A stretch of 64,000 bases of DNA from Dipylidium caninum (taxonomy: Eukaryota; Platyhelminthes; Cestoda; Cyclophyllidea; Dipylidiidae): contig QEYB01001396.1 of NCBI GenBank assembly GCA_017562135.1, forward strand, positions 1 through 64,000, written 5' to 3'. The stretch's first letter is position 1, and each line of letters starts with the position of its first letter. A program made the translations under genes and the position numbers. The notes below the pieces were generated by a model that was given only the letters and a program-made list of their open reading frames with translations, was not told the origin of the DNA and made no database searches. Below, in pieces: positions 13,101 to 24,617 of the stretch.

Positions 13101-13735
13101 GCTTTTATATATTCTTACACATTTGAGGGGCGACTAGGCGACTGCCTGACGCAGCAGGGGAGGGACATTGCAACTGTGTATCGGGTGAACAATTCCACCA
13201 TCAGCATTCCACTTGTGAGCACGCTTTACGGCCGTTCTGTCGGTTGCCTTTCTTCAGAACTCACTGACAGTCTTAAGGCAGACCCTCCAACAAGGCGCAT
13301 GATCTCATGTGGCTACGAAGCTTGGAGGCCCTTATGGCAATACTGTACGTTAAGTGGAATCGGGCGCAGGCAATAAGATGAGGGTGCGTTCAGGAGGGAG
13401 CATTTGAATGGTTGAGCTGAGCACACAGAATATGGCAAATGATGTATGCAAAGTGTAGGATCACGTTCACTTGATATTTGTGCAGACACCAATAGACACC
13501 GTCAAGAAGTCACTGTTTGTTAGCCCTCACAGAAGAATATCATCACCTCTCTCTCTACTACAGATGTCGTCGCCAGCAGTTTCCATTTGCCACTTGGTGA
13601 CATTTGCCCCATCTCTGACAATTGCGCCCACCTCCATCCTCAGGCAGGCAGTAGGACCTCGTATTCTGTTCCATTGTTTCAACCTCCACTGTTCATCTTT
13701 GGCAGTGCTATCCACTTCTCCATCGGCCCTCACGG
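10162..13735. other. Non-coding, no recognised gene
   Basis: Short open frames on both strands, none above about 110 codons and none with a motif I recognise. A CCTCGTCGC-type tandem tract lies at 12988-13020. If the candidate exon at 9976-10161 is real, its following exons should lie in the first part of this stretch, but I could not pick one out. Confidence 0.45.
12988..13020. repeat. CGTCGCCT tandem tract
   Basis: Short direct repeat of CCTCGTC and CGCCTCGT units. Confidence 0.75.
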
Positions 13736-14165
13736 TGTGCTGCATGGCTTCCACAACCTCCACATACTCCCATAATGCAAAGACTCCACCCACACACATC
13801 ACTTAATCCGTAAGGGGGGTGAGAAAACCTGACACTCAACAGATCGAGATTTATGTCTCCATCATGTGTCAAGTGCAATCAACCCTCTGAGTTGCCGATT
13901 CGAATTTCTCCTCACAAAATCCAATTCTCGTGGTTTGCCAGATCCCTGTCACCTACATTGCAGATGGATTCGATGCTTTGATTTGGCTGCTTAGAGGTTT
14001 GAAAATGGAATTTCGACGACTGAAACCAAAGTCTAGTGATTCCTTCCATGAGTGAAGTGGGTGGTGATAGGATCCTCTTGTCACCTCTGATAAGGTCTTT
14101 TCGTCGCACGCATGTCAGGGCAATGAGGTTAATTGTTGCCTTACCTCATGGAGATAAAGCAGTGA
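13736..14165 (-). repeat. Left arm of a 3.1-kb-spaced inverted repeat
   Basis: The reverse complement of this segment aligns almost without gaps to 17252-17702. Long stretches are near-identical, for example around the peptide DRDLANHENWI encoded by both arms. On this strand a frame at 13912-14109 reads LIRGDKRILSPPTSL and GITRLW; the other arm reads LIRGEKRILSPLTSL and GITRLW in the matching frame. Most differences in that part fall at third codon positions and several are silent, so the arm probably descends from coding sequence. I do not recognise the protein. No target-site duplication or terminal motif typical of a DNA transposon was found. Confidence 0.7.
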
Positions 14166-15825
14166 AAGAGCGCGGAACAGAGACATGAAAACGGTTCCGC
14201 GGGAAGGCCAAGGCCAACCAACTTCAAGTGGAAACAACAAGTTTGTGCAGGTGAAACCAAATCAAACTGCCACTACTTCGAGGAACGCCACAGCCTTCAT
14301 CTCGGAAATCCTCAAGCCCACTCTGTGAGCATGCGGGCTGTAGCATGAGATGGAGGTTGGGGAAGATTTGAAATTTATCATCTTCGCGTCGTCAACCTGT
14401 CTGCTGAGAGACCAGAGGATGCTCAAAGATCTCCGTTTCAAGAGCGAGTGCAAGTCGTCAACTCCAAGAATCATTATGCATTGCCCGAGTATTCCTGCCT
14501 TTTTTGTAACTTATAATGCATGAACTCTTATAAGTCCACTTACCTCCCTCGTTGGACTAACTTTTATCGAGCTTCGGCAATGTTCACGGGTGCCGGTGAA
14601 CATCACACACGTGCAACTAACAAATTCATGGATTTTTGCGAAAGTGACAGGTAGATGGGCAGAAAAGCCACACATGGTCTGAGGAATGCGTAAAGCCTGA
14701 GGACCTTCACAGAACACACATACAAGGCATGTAAGGGGCAAATTAAGGAGAAAAATAATTGAGAGAGGCAGTGATCCCATTCACTTCTCCATACATTATA
14801 TATGAATACATCCACCACGTCGAAAAGACAAAAATCATGCTGGAAACGCTCTTGGAATCGTGATGCGATGCACCTCAAGCGCCTGCTCTCTTGAACTCGA
14901 ACACAGAAATGCAGCATTTTTGTTGCGATCACGCGGAACCCGCAAACAACAGAAAGTTGATTTTTTAAGACAGATGTGTAGTGATTTACGTCTACTTACG
15001 CCATGTGGAAGATACTAATCTCGGTCTCTTGAATGCAACGCGTGTCTGCCTTTCATGAGAACCGCAGTCGTGGCCTGTGGAAAGATGGATTGCGCAACCG
15101 ACCATGTGCCACGAGGTTGAAACCCTAAAATAGAATCTCGGAGCATAAATCGCGCGTAAAGGCGTAAGTGGCCGGAATCTTTGTCAAGTAGTGGCATATC
15201 ACACGATGGAAAGCGGAAGACTGCTGTCAATGGTTTTACCGAAATAGACAGAATAAAGGGCTTTGTTGTTACGAGTTAAGAAACAGCAGGTACTCGACCA
15301 CATGAAGTATATTGAGAAGGAAAGAAATAAAATCCTAATCGCCCAAGTTTCGAGCACAATTCGAGGCAATCCGTATGAAGCCTGGTCTGTCACTAGTTTT
15401 CCTCTAAACCTTCCATTTGGCTTACCTGCAAATGGGTGGTTTAAAAGACAGACTCCGCACAAACCAAATGCGTTACCTGTTATTTGGGATATAAGGTGGA
15501 GGCGCACCCCTCAGCCATGGTTGAGTTAACGCTGATGTTTGAGCCTCTCGTGCTTCATTTACTTACATTAGTGATAGGAAGAATGCAGAACTTGGTTGTT
15601 GGACGAAATGATGGAGTGGAAGGAGGGGATTGTAAAGCATGTAGGAGGAAACGACACCGGCAAACTGCTAGGGATGTTTGAGTTACTTGTGTAGCTTGAA
15701 GTAAATGCGGATCCACCGATGCGCGCATTGCAAATGGCCTTACTTATTTCAAGAATGGACAATCAGGTGAGGGCTGCTCTTAGGCGACCGTGATCAAGTA
15801 ATTACACTGAAATCCAGCTTAGAAT
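14166..15825. other. Spacer inside inverted repeat, no recognised gene
   Basis: A minus-strand frame at 14262-14474 (70 residues, starting MILGVDDLHSLLK) lies just upstream of the coding-like part of the left arm and on the same strand. It could belong to the same ancestral gene. I see nothing else that can be named. Confidence 0.35.
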
Positions 15826-15986
15826 GTGCGTGGTGCACATTGTGGGATGCGAGAGGTGATAATATCGTGTCTGGCATTTGCCACACAAAGAGGTAACTAC
15901 CGTCAACAACTCGTGTCTGCCGGGTCTTCGAAGAGCAGGTGGATGTTGACGCAAAGTGAAAAGTCCGAGTTTTCCTTGGGGCAAAA

Positions 15987-15992
15987 TTTATT
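15987..15992 (-). terminator. Poly(A) signal of the 16 kb mucin
   Basis: AATAAA on the minus strand, about 57 bases past the stop codon, embedded in TACAATAAAT-like sequence. The paralogue has TACAATAAAT at the matching place (24217-24222). Confidence 0.7.
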
Positions 15993-16048
15993 GTATCAGT
16001 TGCAGCAAATACTGTTAGCAAGGAGGTGGAAGGAAAGGAGGGCAGATA

Positions 16049-16303
16049 TTAAGCAAGGAGTTTTAGCAGCATGGCTGAGAGAAGAAGGTGACAGGCTGGC
16101 AGGAGAGGAGACGACTTCGAAGTAGCGCTCGTGTCTGTGGTAGTAGAGTTCTTTGAATTGTTAGCATCAGCGGTGCTGTTATTGTGCGTCTCATTCTCGG
16201 CTTGTTCTCCCGTTTGACCATCTCCTTGTGTATCACCAGTCAACTCTGCCGAAGTGAGTACGCCAATGGCAAGAAAAAGTGTGAAAACGAAGTAGATGTT
16301 CAT
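16049..16303 (-). CDS. Small GPI-anchored mucin-like glycoprotein
   Basis: Predicted 84-residue precursor of a surface or secreted glycoprotein. Residues 1-18 (MNIYFVFTLFLAIGVLTSA) form a signal peptide. The middle (about 19-62) is rich in Thr, Ser, Asn, Gly and Glu and carries several N-glycosylation sequons (NET, NNS, NST). Residues about 63-84 (SKSSPLLPACHLLLSAMLLKLLA) form a small-residue site followed by a hydrophobic tail ending at the stop, a typical GPI-attachment signal. An ATG seven codons upstream (16324) is in frame, but the paralogue at 24 kb has ATA there and an in-frame stop after it, so I chose the conserved second ATG. A TATA box lies 45 bases upstream and a poly(A) signal follows. 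It has no intron. The layout fits tapeworm apomucins, but that name is inferred. Confidence 0.75.
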   Translation of the reverse strand: MNIYFVFTLFLAIGVLTSAELTGDTQGDGQTGEQAENETHNNSTADANNSKNSTTTDTSATSKSSPLLPACHLLLSAMLLKLLA

Positions 16304-16347
16304 GCTTGTCTTATTTGCAGCCATGAAGTTGCGTACAATTCACTCCT

Positions 16348-16393
16348 TATTTATATACTTTCGTGGCGATGAGTGCAACTGAAGAGAAAGTGG
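16348..16393 (-). promoter_or_regulatory. Promoter of the 16 kb mucin
   Basis: TATATAAATA at 16348-16357 is followed upstream by a 23-base element at 16371-16393 (CTCTTCAGTTGCACTC core on the minus strand). The element matches the 24 kb paralogue at 22 of 23 positions, while the DNA further upstream diverges quickly. Confidence 0.7.
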
Positions 16394-17251
16394 AGAAGCG
16401 TGTGCACTTGCGCGAGGGTGAGGCGTACGTGGAGACATTTCAGAGGATTTAAATGGAAAGACAGACGCACCACCAGTTTTAAGTATAATGGCGTTTGCCA
16501 GAGCATGATTTTCAATGTGACTACTGCAACTACACTTCCCTAACGAAGGGTGTTGAGTGTCTCATAATCACTTAAAGGAGATTAATGATTACCTACTAAA
16601 GTTATATGTTCCACCATGTTGCAGTAGACAAAAAAGAAATGCATATTGGCGGTGTAATATCTGCGATATTCTTTTTCTTGTTGGATAAATGTGGGCATAA
16701 ATCGAGTAATACTTGGGGCGTAACAGTAAGAGGCTGGTGATTTTCCTTTGAGTACTTTAGCACAAATTTCAGAATTAGTTGGGGTCACTAGCCAATGATG
16801 ACAACATTGGATAATCAGATTGCACATCCTGTGGAAACCAATCCAGCCACGTGAAGTCGAAGTTGACTTCTGCTCGATGTTCAGCCAAAGTGTTCGTGAC
16901 TAATCATAGCCGTCAATACGTCTGGCAGGCACATTCCTTACACTTCCTCTATGTGGATAAGGCAGGAGAGAAAACTATTGAGCATTATGATGACTGCAGC
17001 TTCCGTAATCCAAAACGAAAACCCTGTCGCGAATCTGCACGTAGTCGTCAGTGCAACATGGTTATCTGACCTCGGATGGTCTTCGTGTCCAGGAGAGAAT
17101 GCCCGTGAGGCGCATCGCAATACGTTCCTGTGGGCTTCTTCAGCTTAGTTCTTGTCTTCTTGCCGTAATGGAACCATTCATTTACACTGCATGAAGAAGT
17201 GAATTACATCAATGCCTTAGTTTGTCCGTTACATTACTAATATATGTCATT
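16394..17251. other. Duplicated upstream DNA, no recognised gene
   Basis: The segment about 16850-17150 is a diverged copy of about 26920-27190. Shared landmarks are GAAGTTGACTTC at the left and TTCGTGTCC followed by CCGTGAGG at the right. Frames on either strand are short and not conserved between the copies, so it looks non-coding. Confidence 0.45.
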
Positions 17252-17702
17252 ACGCTATTCCACTGCCTTATCTCCATGAGGCAAGGCAACAATTAACCAT
17301 ATTACCTACTGCTGATCCATGACATGCGTGCACGAAGAGGCTTGATTAGAGGTGAAAAAAGGATCCTATCACCGCTTACTTCACTCATTGACGGAATCAC
17401 TAGACTTTGGCATCAGTAGTTGAAAGTCCATTTGCCAACCTTTAGGCACCCAAGGCAATGCATTGAAACCATCTGCAATGGAGGTGACAGGGACCTGGCA
17501 AACCACGAGAATTGGATTTGTGAGGAGAAATTCGAATCGGCAACTCAGAGGGTTGATTGCACTTGACACATGATGGAGACATAAATCTCGATCTGTTGAG
17601 TGTCAGGTTTTCTCAGCCCCCTTGCAGATTAAGTGATGCGTGTGGGTGGATTCTTTGCATTATGGGAACATGTGGAGGTTGCGGAAGCCATGCAATACAC
17701 AA
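17252..17702 (+). repeat. Right arm of the 3.1-kb-spaced inverted repeat
   Basis: Inverted partner of 13736-14165. The coding-like frame of the left arm is interrupted here (GITRLWHQ then a stop) but resumes in register as ICNGGDRDLANHENWI. A second shared frame reads VGGFFALWEHVEV here and VGGVFALWEYVEV in the left arm. Both arms flank the intact 16 kb mucin, so the whole 13.7-17.7 kb segment may have moved or rearranged as a block. Confidence 0.7.
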
Positions 17703-20700
17703 TATAAGGAACAATTGTCCGTTAAAAAATGCCCTTTTAAACTTACGATTCACCGAAAAGCACACCTTCCCGTGTCCTTTGCCGCCATCTCACCAATCAT
17801 CATTGTCTGAGTGAGTTATTCTTCGATGGCTTACGCTCTACTATGCGCACATGAACAAGGCAAATTTTGCGTCTCACATCCACCTGCCGCAAACAGCTTC
17901 ATGTAAATCTCTTAATCTACACGATCCGTTCTTGACAAAGTGAGTACGTTCATCTGTTCTGAAATTAGTTGTTCTGTTGAAAATTTGGATTTGAATTATG
18001 ACAAGAGCAAGATATGATGTTTGCGTCTTTCCTCCTCCTTCAATACCATCGCTTATGCTAGCGTGGCGGGGGTGTTAACGAAAGGGACAGAAGAGCGAAT
18101 GTGATTGTTGGCGTATGCTCCCGATATGCGTTGGTGATGAGCTGTCGGGGAACTTCACGAGTTCACATGTGTGATTCGGTTCCACAAACACGGCTACTCG
18201 CCGAAGTGACTGCGTAATCGCGCTGGAATACGAAGTCGATTGTTTGAAGCGTCTGTCGAAGACCTCATCTTAACGAGTGTCAACTGAAAAGCGGGGCAGT
18301 ATCGAATCCTTCCTACAAAATTCTCCTAATTACCGCACGTTTGCGTTTACGCAATATAATTGCGCAACTCGCGGAGAAGCTAGCTTCTATGATTTCCATT
18401 GATTGTCCGGTAAGATTATCCGGTCTGCAATGAGTCAGGATTGCCGAAAAAAAGTTATTACCCAAATTTAGATCTCGGAAGTAAAGTGGAGAAAGTGTTA
18501 GGTATGAAGAATATCGCGAGCGTCCTCAGTCCTACCTAATTTAAAAAGACTGCTCGTTGATAAGCATTGTTGGAATATAAGTCACTTGATGACAGCATTT
18601 TTTTGTGCTGTAGGAGCATTAAAGCTGTCTTATTTGAGTGTGTGGATGAAAGTAGAGGTAGCTCAGGTTGCAACTTCTGAGTTCGAAGAAAGGCGGAATC
18701 TTTCCTGAGAAAACACTGGTGTCTACCTACGAGACTGCAGTTAACCAACTTTGTCCTTATATGAGACAGTTGGTTGTAGTTGATGGTATTTCTGTATTAC
18801 TGTTTCTTCTTAGGCAATCATGGAGACATAGATCTCAGAATGGAGTCCTTCAGCGATGGTTGTTGAGGTGTGGCAATGGACGTTTTTAACAGACTTTACA
18901 TCACCACCAAGCGTGCGGGGCCTTCACGATATCTGTCAATCCCCATGGGTCGTGACAGAATGTTACTATACTGAGACATATGAGAGGCAAGAGGAAAAGT
19001 AAACCCTGTCCTGTCTCGGTCTCAAGTAACTTAATTTGCCTTTTCGCCTTGGACGGGATAGCGGTGTTACGTTTTTAGGAGATGTACAGTTGGTGTCAGG
19101 TTGTGCGACAGCTCCGTTGATAAGCTCATGCTGTGTGGAGTGCTCATCCCATAGGCCAACTTGTATTCCCTAATGAAAAGCTAATGTCGTCTCGATTCCG
19201 AACCAGGTGCTTGTATCGCTCTATACTCGTCTCTACCTCGAATACCCTATTTCTTGTCTACTACCAAAGAATATGTAGTACATGTCAAACACACCATTTT
19301 TTTAGGCAATATATGACGTTTTTTGCCATATAAATAGGGGAACAACAACTTACTTCATAAAAATGCCCAAAATTACATCAAACGCATCGGACTATAACGT
19401 CACTAGTAGAGGTTAAGCCGGCACAGATTAAGCAAGGTGGCTGAAATCATTTTGACTGCGTGCATTCGCATACTCCTTAGCAAGTATTTGATGAAACAGT
19501 TTTCAGCGGGCAGAAGTAAGCGTTTGAGACTTCTCGGGAAGATCAAAAGATTCAGAGAGCATATGGAGAAATTTCCCCGATATTATTTTGAATTCAGTGG
19601 TCAAACCCTGAGCTCCTCTTGGGTGCTCCATCGGCTTGCCGGACTAAGAGTTTGGCGTGGTTTGAATTCGGTCAGTGGAAATCTGAACGACGCCATTCAG
19701 AGACGATTGTTAACATTATCAAAACGAGGTGATTTTGTTGGCATTCAAGTAAAATGACCCTGGTCAAAGGCATCCATACAAGTGCTTCAAGGCCTCTTAT
19801 TCCTCCGGCAGGCTGTCACCATTGAGGTCGCTTTCCCCGCCATCACATTGATTGAGTTATAAACCTGCAATGATGTTTGGCAAATAAAGTCCATTGCTTT
19901 CTGCTGCAAACCCAAGTTTGGGGTGTCTTTTCCATCCAGTGGCTTAAATGCATCAAATCTGTGTTACGTTTTTTTCGACATTATGAAAGAACTCTTGCAA
20001 AGACTTATTTGGCCATGCCTCCAATTCTACCTGTTTTCCATTAAAAATTATTCTGGTCTACAAATTTGTGCTGCCTTACGTGCTCGGTGAAGCCCTGGCT
20101 TTATCTTGTTAAGATGGTCTGCATGGCAGCGGGAGACCATCCATTGCTGTCTTCACTAACCTCCTCCTGCGCACTTTTATCTGTATGAACTAGCTTGGTG
20201 GTCCTACTTTTAGCACTTCAGTAAGTATGAAGAAAATATTACTAAGGACAGTTTAGTCTCACGTTCGCATGTGCCAGCCTTGTCGGGGCTACACTGCACT
20301 ATATTGAAACGTTTTAGTGCACAGGGAATAGTTTACGATTCTATCGACATCTTGTTTTTGCCCACCTTAACGGTAATGGATGTTGACGTGGCCATTATGT
20401 TCGTCTTACCTTTTTATGCATTAACATGGCAACGAGTTACGATACCCGGTAAATGCTTGCATGGCACTGAGTTTAAGCTCTCAGCCGCTACCGTCCCGGT
20501 GCTACCTTATCTTCTATTTCTGGGCTGACCTCACTGACGGGTAGACAGCTCTGTGGAAGGTTATGCGAAGCAGGAAGTCAAACACTTCTTCCGAGCTGCG
20601 GTGATGTTTACAGTTCGAATCGAATCTATTCTTCTACGAATTGCCAAGCCAAAGTGTAACCCTTGGCCTCGTTTCTTGTCCATCTGCATCATTGTACCGA

Positions 20701-23700
20701 AGTGGGAAAGAGTAGTCGCGATCGCAGTGTGCAAGGTCAGGCAGTCAGTCATTTTCCCATAGAATCGCCCTACCTCCAATCCATGTGTCCCGACGATGAA
20801 AAAAGGTGGTTCTCCAAGCCAGAATGGCGCAACCTCTTTGGACAACTGGGAAGCGCCTACTGAGGTTTTTTGGAGTGTGCTCGGTGTAGCACGTCCAAGC
20901 TAGTATCGGCCGTGTCAGCTAAGGGAGTTTTAACGTCCAGCCCACACGTCCATTGTGAGTCACTCGTTCGCATGCCATACACTAGTCGGTTGGCAAATAA
21001 GTGAGTGGAAGGCTTGAATAAAAATGAAAATCCAAGATTTTGTTCAAAAGTGCAACTTTGTTTATTTAAGCACCGCCCGTTTTGTGGGCGCTCGTTTGGC
21101 CATCCATAAGACGGTGGCCAAATTTCACGTCCCTACGATTTCTCATTTTCCCTCTTAAGAAGCTGAAATCACTGTGATTCGAGGTAATTAGCGCCTTTAC
21201 ACATTTTTGCCGCTTAAGGCGTTCTGCATGGGACTAAATGAATGGCTGTCTGTGGGCGCAAGCTCAGGCCTCTGTGGATGATGTGTCAACGCATAGCAAC
21301 GCAAATCCACTAATTTTTCGCGAGCGACCAGAGATGTGTGGGGCTTTGCATCACCAAGGTGGAGAACAACACCCTTACTATACTAAACTGTCCACTTGAA
21401 AAACATTAATAAGTGCACAGTTTCTCCACTCGTCTAGTGTTTGCATTGGGAAGCTGAGGCGACCAACCAACCACTTATTGACACATTTATGGAGCAGATA
21501 AAGACTGATTCCATTTACGGCAAGCATATTCGGTGTTGGTTTAATGGACTACACCCGCAGCACGAGACATCGAAGCCTTGCCTAAGGGTGGGCGAAGGCG
21601 AACAAGTTGTCGGCAGCGGAAACACAGTTGGGAAAATAGCATACTCCAACGCCAACTCCTTATTTGTGAAATGACTTTTTCTTCCCCTTTGAAATTGACG
21701 CGAAGACTCATGGGGGGAAACGAAGTGGCCGTCAATTACTTGGTTTGATGTAATTGTGGCCGAGATCTTGAGGTAAACAAAAGATTACATCGTTTCCCCG
21801 TGACTCCTCAAGTGGTTACGCCTACGGACTGTCATGCCGAAGCTTTTGACGCATCGGTGGCAATCAGGCATTTCGACCGTAAGTGGATGAGATACGCTCA
21901 ATAATTTGGTGCAGCAAAAACTCAAGTGAGCGAAGGCATTGAAATCTCCAAAGGTGCAAAATTTAGGTTGATTACAATTTACTGTACGGTAGCCTATTCA
22001 CAGCTTCCGTCTGAATACCAAATTGGAGAAGTCTTAGCTAAACAAAATTTTTGTTTATTATTTTCTTGTAAAGTTAGTTGTGCCGAGTGGCAAAATTAAT
22101 TACTCCCTGGCAACAAGAATCTATGGTAAAAAGTCTGGATTATCTGCATCTAAACTCCTACTCCTAGGTAAAATTATACAAAATTTGCATTCCAACTTCG
22201 AGAGAAGTTCGTCACATACGGCGAGTTCGATGAGAAAGTGGAAAGTGAATTTCGTCCCAAAATTTACATCCACTTTATTGCGAGCGTAGCCCCATTTAAA
22301 ATTTAAATGCGAATGTGCGTTAGATCCACAATTTGCTTAACTAATGCCCATTCTGATGTCGAGTTTTACCGATCAAATTCATTAAGTTTAAGGCCTCCTT
22401 AATGAGCGTGATTTGGTTGAACTCAGATTTTATCAAAACAATGCCAAATTTTCCGTGAACCCTCATGCAGATACAAAACAGATTTATGATGTATGAGAAA
22501 TATTCCCCATAATCAGGTACCAAAATCAAATAAGTACCCGTTTTCCTCCTCCAGAGTGTCGTAAATAGTGACTTCTTGCAATATACTCTGCTTACTGAAG
22601 GCAAACTTGTCTGGAACAAATCGGACAAGACGTTCAAGAATTTCCGATAATCGGATATATATCATAAATAAAGTTATTAAAATTACAAGTATCCGTTAGT
22701 GTTATGGGAGTTATGAAGACATGAATTTTGAAACAGAAATGAAATGAGAAATCAGAAGGTGGGACAAAGAAGGAAGAGATGGGAGTTACCACATTCGGAG
22801 CTGTTTGTCTGATTTGGTTGATTTCCTGTAATTTCTAGTCCCTTTATTAAGACAATCATCGACATAACACAGTGATATGGGAAACTCCTCAGCAATATCA
22901 TCGTAACATAACCTTTTTCACCCTAAGTGACGAGGGAAATTGAAATAACAAAGTACATAGGTATTAAAGGGGCCAATTTCTTGGTACCACTAAGTGGAAA
23001 CTTACCTTTTCATTTTCCACTTTGAAAGCTTGTCTGTGGGTTACAAAATTTATAAATAGTATCAAGTAATTGCAAATCTACCCTATTTTCTGCTTTGTTT
23101 GGCATTGTACCATTTCCTTTTCATTGATGATACTTTCATCGTAAATGCGATCCAAACGTTTAATACTGAGAAGGAATCCCTGTCGCCACGTTCTTCAACA
23201 ACTAATTTCCCCCGAATGACATATTTCCTACTAAACCGAAAGGAATTTTAGCTATTTATTTTTCTAAAGATACATACACAGTGTTTATTTTAGCTCAAAA
23301 TGGATACTGGTTGCTGACCAAAACAGCAAAAAACTTTCTCGAAAGTGTTCTACACTCTGAAAAAAACTTTAAAGTGGGTGAAAGTGAACAGCAGAAGGGT
23401 ATCCGAAGTCCATTGATAAAGTTCTCTTATGTTAATATCAATCCGCATTATGAAATTTTACTGTAAGACTTTGGAAAGTTATTTGCAACGTTTTGAAAAT
23501 TTGAGATCTCACATAAAGGAAGTTGGAAAAAAGGGACTTGATGTCACTCCGATAGAGTCTGAAACTATGCCCAAGTGTCTGTGGCGAGATGTGAACATTT
23601 AATTAACATTACAGGTTTTCTAGTACCCAGAAAACCATATATAGGGAAGCTTGAATGAATATGTGGTATTTATATTCAGTTTTATACAAGTTAGCCTAAG

Positions 23701-24050
23701 ACCAAGCTGAAAGCGCTTTCATTTGCACCGGACCAGACCATTTCCTTATATGATGTATGGTCTAATTACGAAAGCGGGTCATGCTTTGAAGATCTTCCGA
23801 AATTAACTTGAAATTTGTTCTCAACAAGTGGAGGCAGCTTCCAGCCTTTTACAGCCACTTTGAAGGAAACTGCAGTCCTTAATATGCATCATTAAAGCTC
23901 TAACGTTAACAAAGTGCTACGTTAATTTTTGTTTTAAGCAACCAGGGGGTATTACATAATTTTAATAGTTCATTTTTCCCCTTACGTCAACAGGAGACAC
24001 TCAAAATGCTCGGGTTGGGGGAACGCCTGTGGTAATCAAACTGGAGTTCC
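17703..24050. other. Mostly non-coding; one weak candidate frame
   Basis: A plus-strand frame from ATG 19491 to 19757 (88 residues, basic, with MEKFPRYYFEF) has a diverged partner near 25621-25719 (MRKFCRYYFEL), so it may be a gene relic. The segment 18050-18290 is a diverged copy of 26310-26560. The remaining open frames (20271-20528 plus, 20561-20845 minus and others) have no motif I can name. Confidence 0.35.
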
Positions 24051-24216
24051 TTTAAAAATCGGTAGAAAGTACTGTTGTGTACATCGGGACGAGCAACCTG
24101 CTTCAAATGTTTCCATCAAAGAAGTAAATACTGTCAACAACCCACGGCTATTAGGTCTTCGTTGAGCAAGTGGATGTTCAAGCAAAAAGAGAAGTGGAGT
24201 TCCGTTTTGAGAATGA

Positions 24217-24222
24217 TTTATT
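24217..24222 (-). terminator. Poly(A) signal of the 24 kb mucin
   Basis: AATAAA on the minus strand, about 57 bases past the stop codon, at the same distance and in the same TACAATAAAT context as in the 16 kb paralogue. Confidence 0.7.
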
Positions 24223-24278
24223 GTACCTGTTGCATGGAGAATTGTTAGGGAGGAGGTGGTAAGAAAAGAGTGGAAATA

Positions 24279-24527
24279 TTAAGATAGGAGTTTTAGCATG
24301 AACACCGAGAGAAGAAGGTAAAATGAAGGAAGTAGATCAGACGACTTCGAAGTAATGGCCGTGGTTTTAGGGGATGCAGCTGCATTTCCTGAATTACTGG
24401 AGCCAGCATTTTGTTGTCCACTATTCGACTGGCTATCGCTTTGAGTTTGATCTTGGGTATTAGAAGTTGATGCAAAGGCGACTACGCCAACGACAAGAAG
24501 TAATGCCAAAACGAAGCGGGTCTTCAT
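24279..24527 (-). CDS. Small GPI-anchored Ser/Gln-rich mucin-like protein
   Basis: Predicted 82-residue precursor, paralogue of the 16 kb gene. Residues 1-20 (MKTRFVLALLLVVGVVAFAS) form a signal peptide. The middle (about 21-58) is dominated by Ser, Gln, Asn, Gly and Thr (TQSDSQSNSGQQNAGSSNSG). Residues about 59-82 (SKSSDLLPSFYLLLSVFMLKLLS) are the GPI-anchor signal. The ends are well conserved with the 16 kb protein while the middle has been replaced, the usual pattern in mucin families. Unlike the 16 kb protein it has almost no N-glycosylation sequons, so O-glycosylation of Ser would dominate. TATA box, 5' leader, poly(A) signal and about 200 bases of 3' flank are shared with the paralogue. 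It has a single exon and is apparently intact. Confidence 0.75.
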   Translation of the reverse strand: MKTRFVLALLLVVGVVAFASTSNTQDQTQSDSQSNSGQQNAGSSNSGNAAASPKTTAITSKSSDLLPSFYLLLSVFMLKLLS

Positions 24528-24573
24528 GCTTGTCTAAATTGTCGCTATGAAGATGCATACGATTCTCGCCCTG

Positions 24574-24617
24574 CTTATATACTTTCTTGCCGGCGAGTGC
24601 AAATGAAGAGAAAGTGG
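24574..24617 (-). promoter_or_regulatory. Promoter of the 24 kb mucin
   Basis: TATATAAG at 24574-24581, 47 bases upstream of the ATG, with the conserved 23-base element at 24595-24617 further upstream. The spacing between the two elements matches the 16 kb gene to within a base or two. Confidence 0.7.

Noticed and set aside
16304..16324. Upstream in-frame ATG of the 16 kb mucin (MAANKTS extension)
   Set aside because: The paralogue has ATA and a stop in the same place, and the extension would put hydrophilic residues ahead of the signal peptide.
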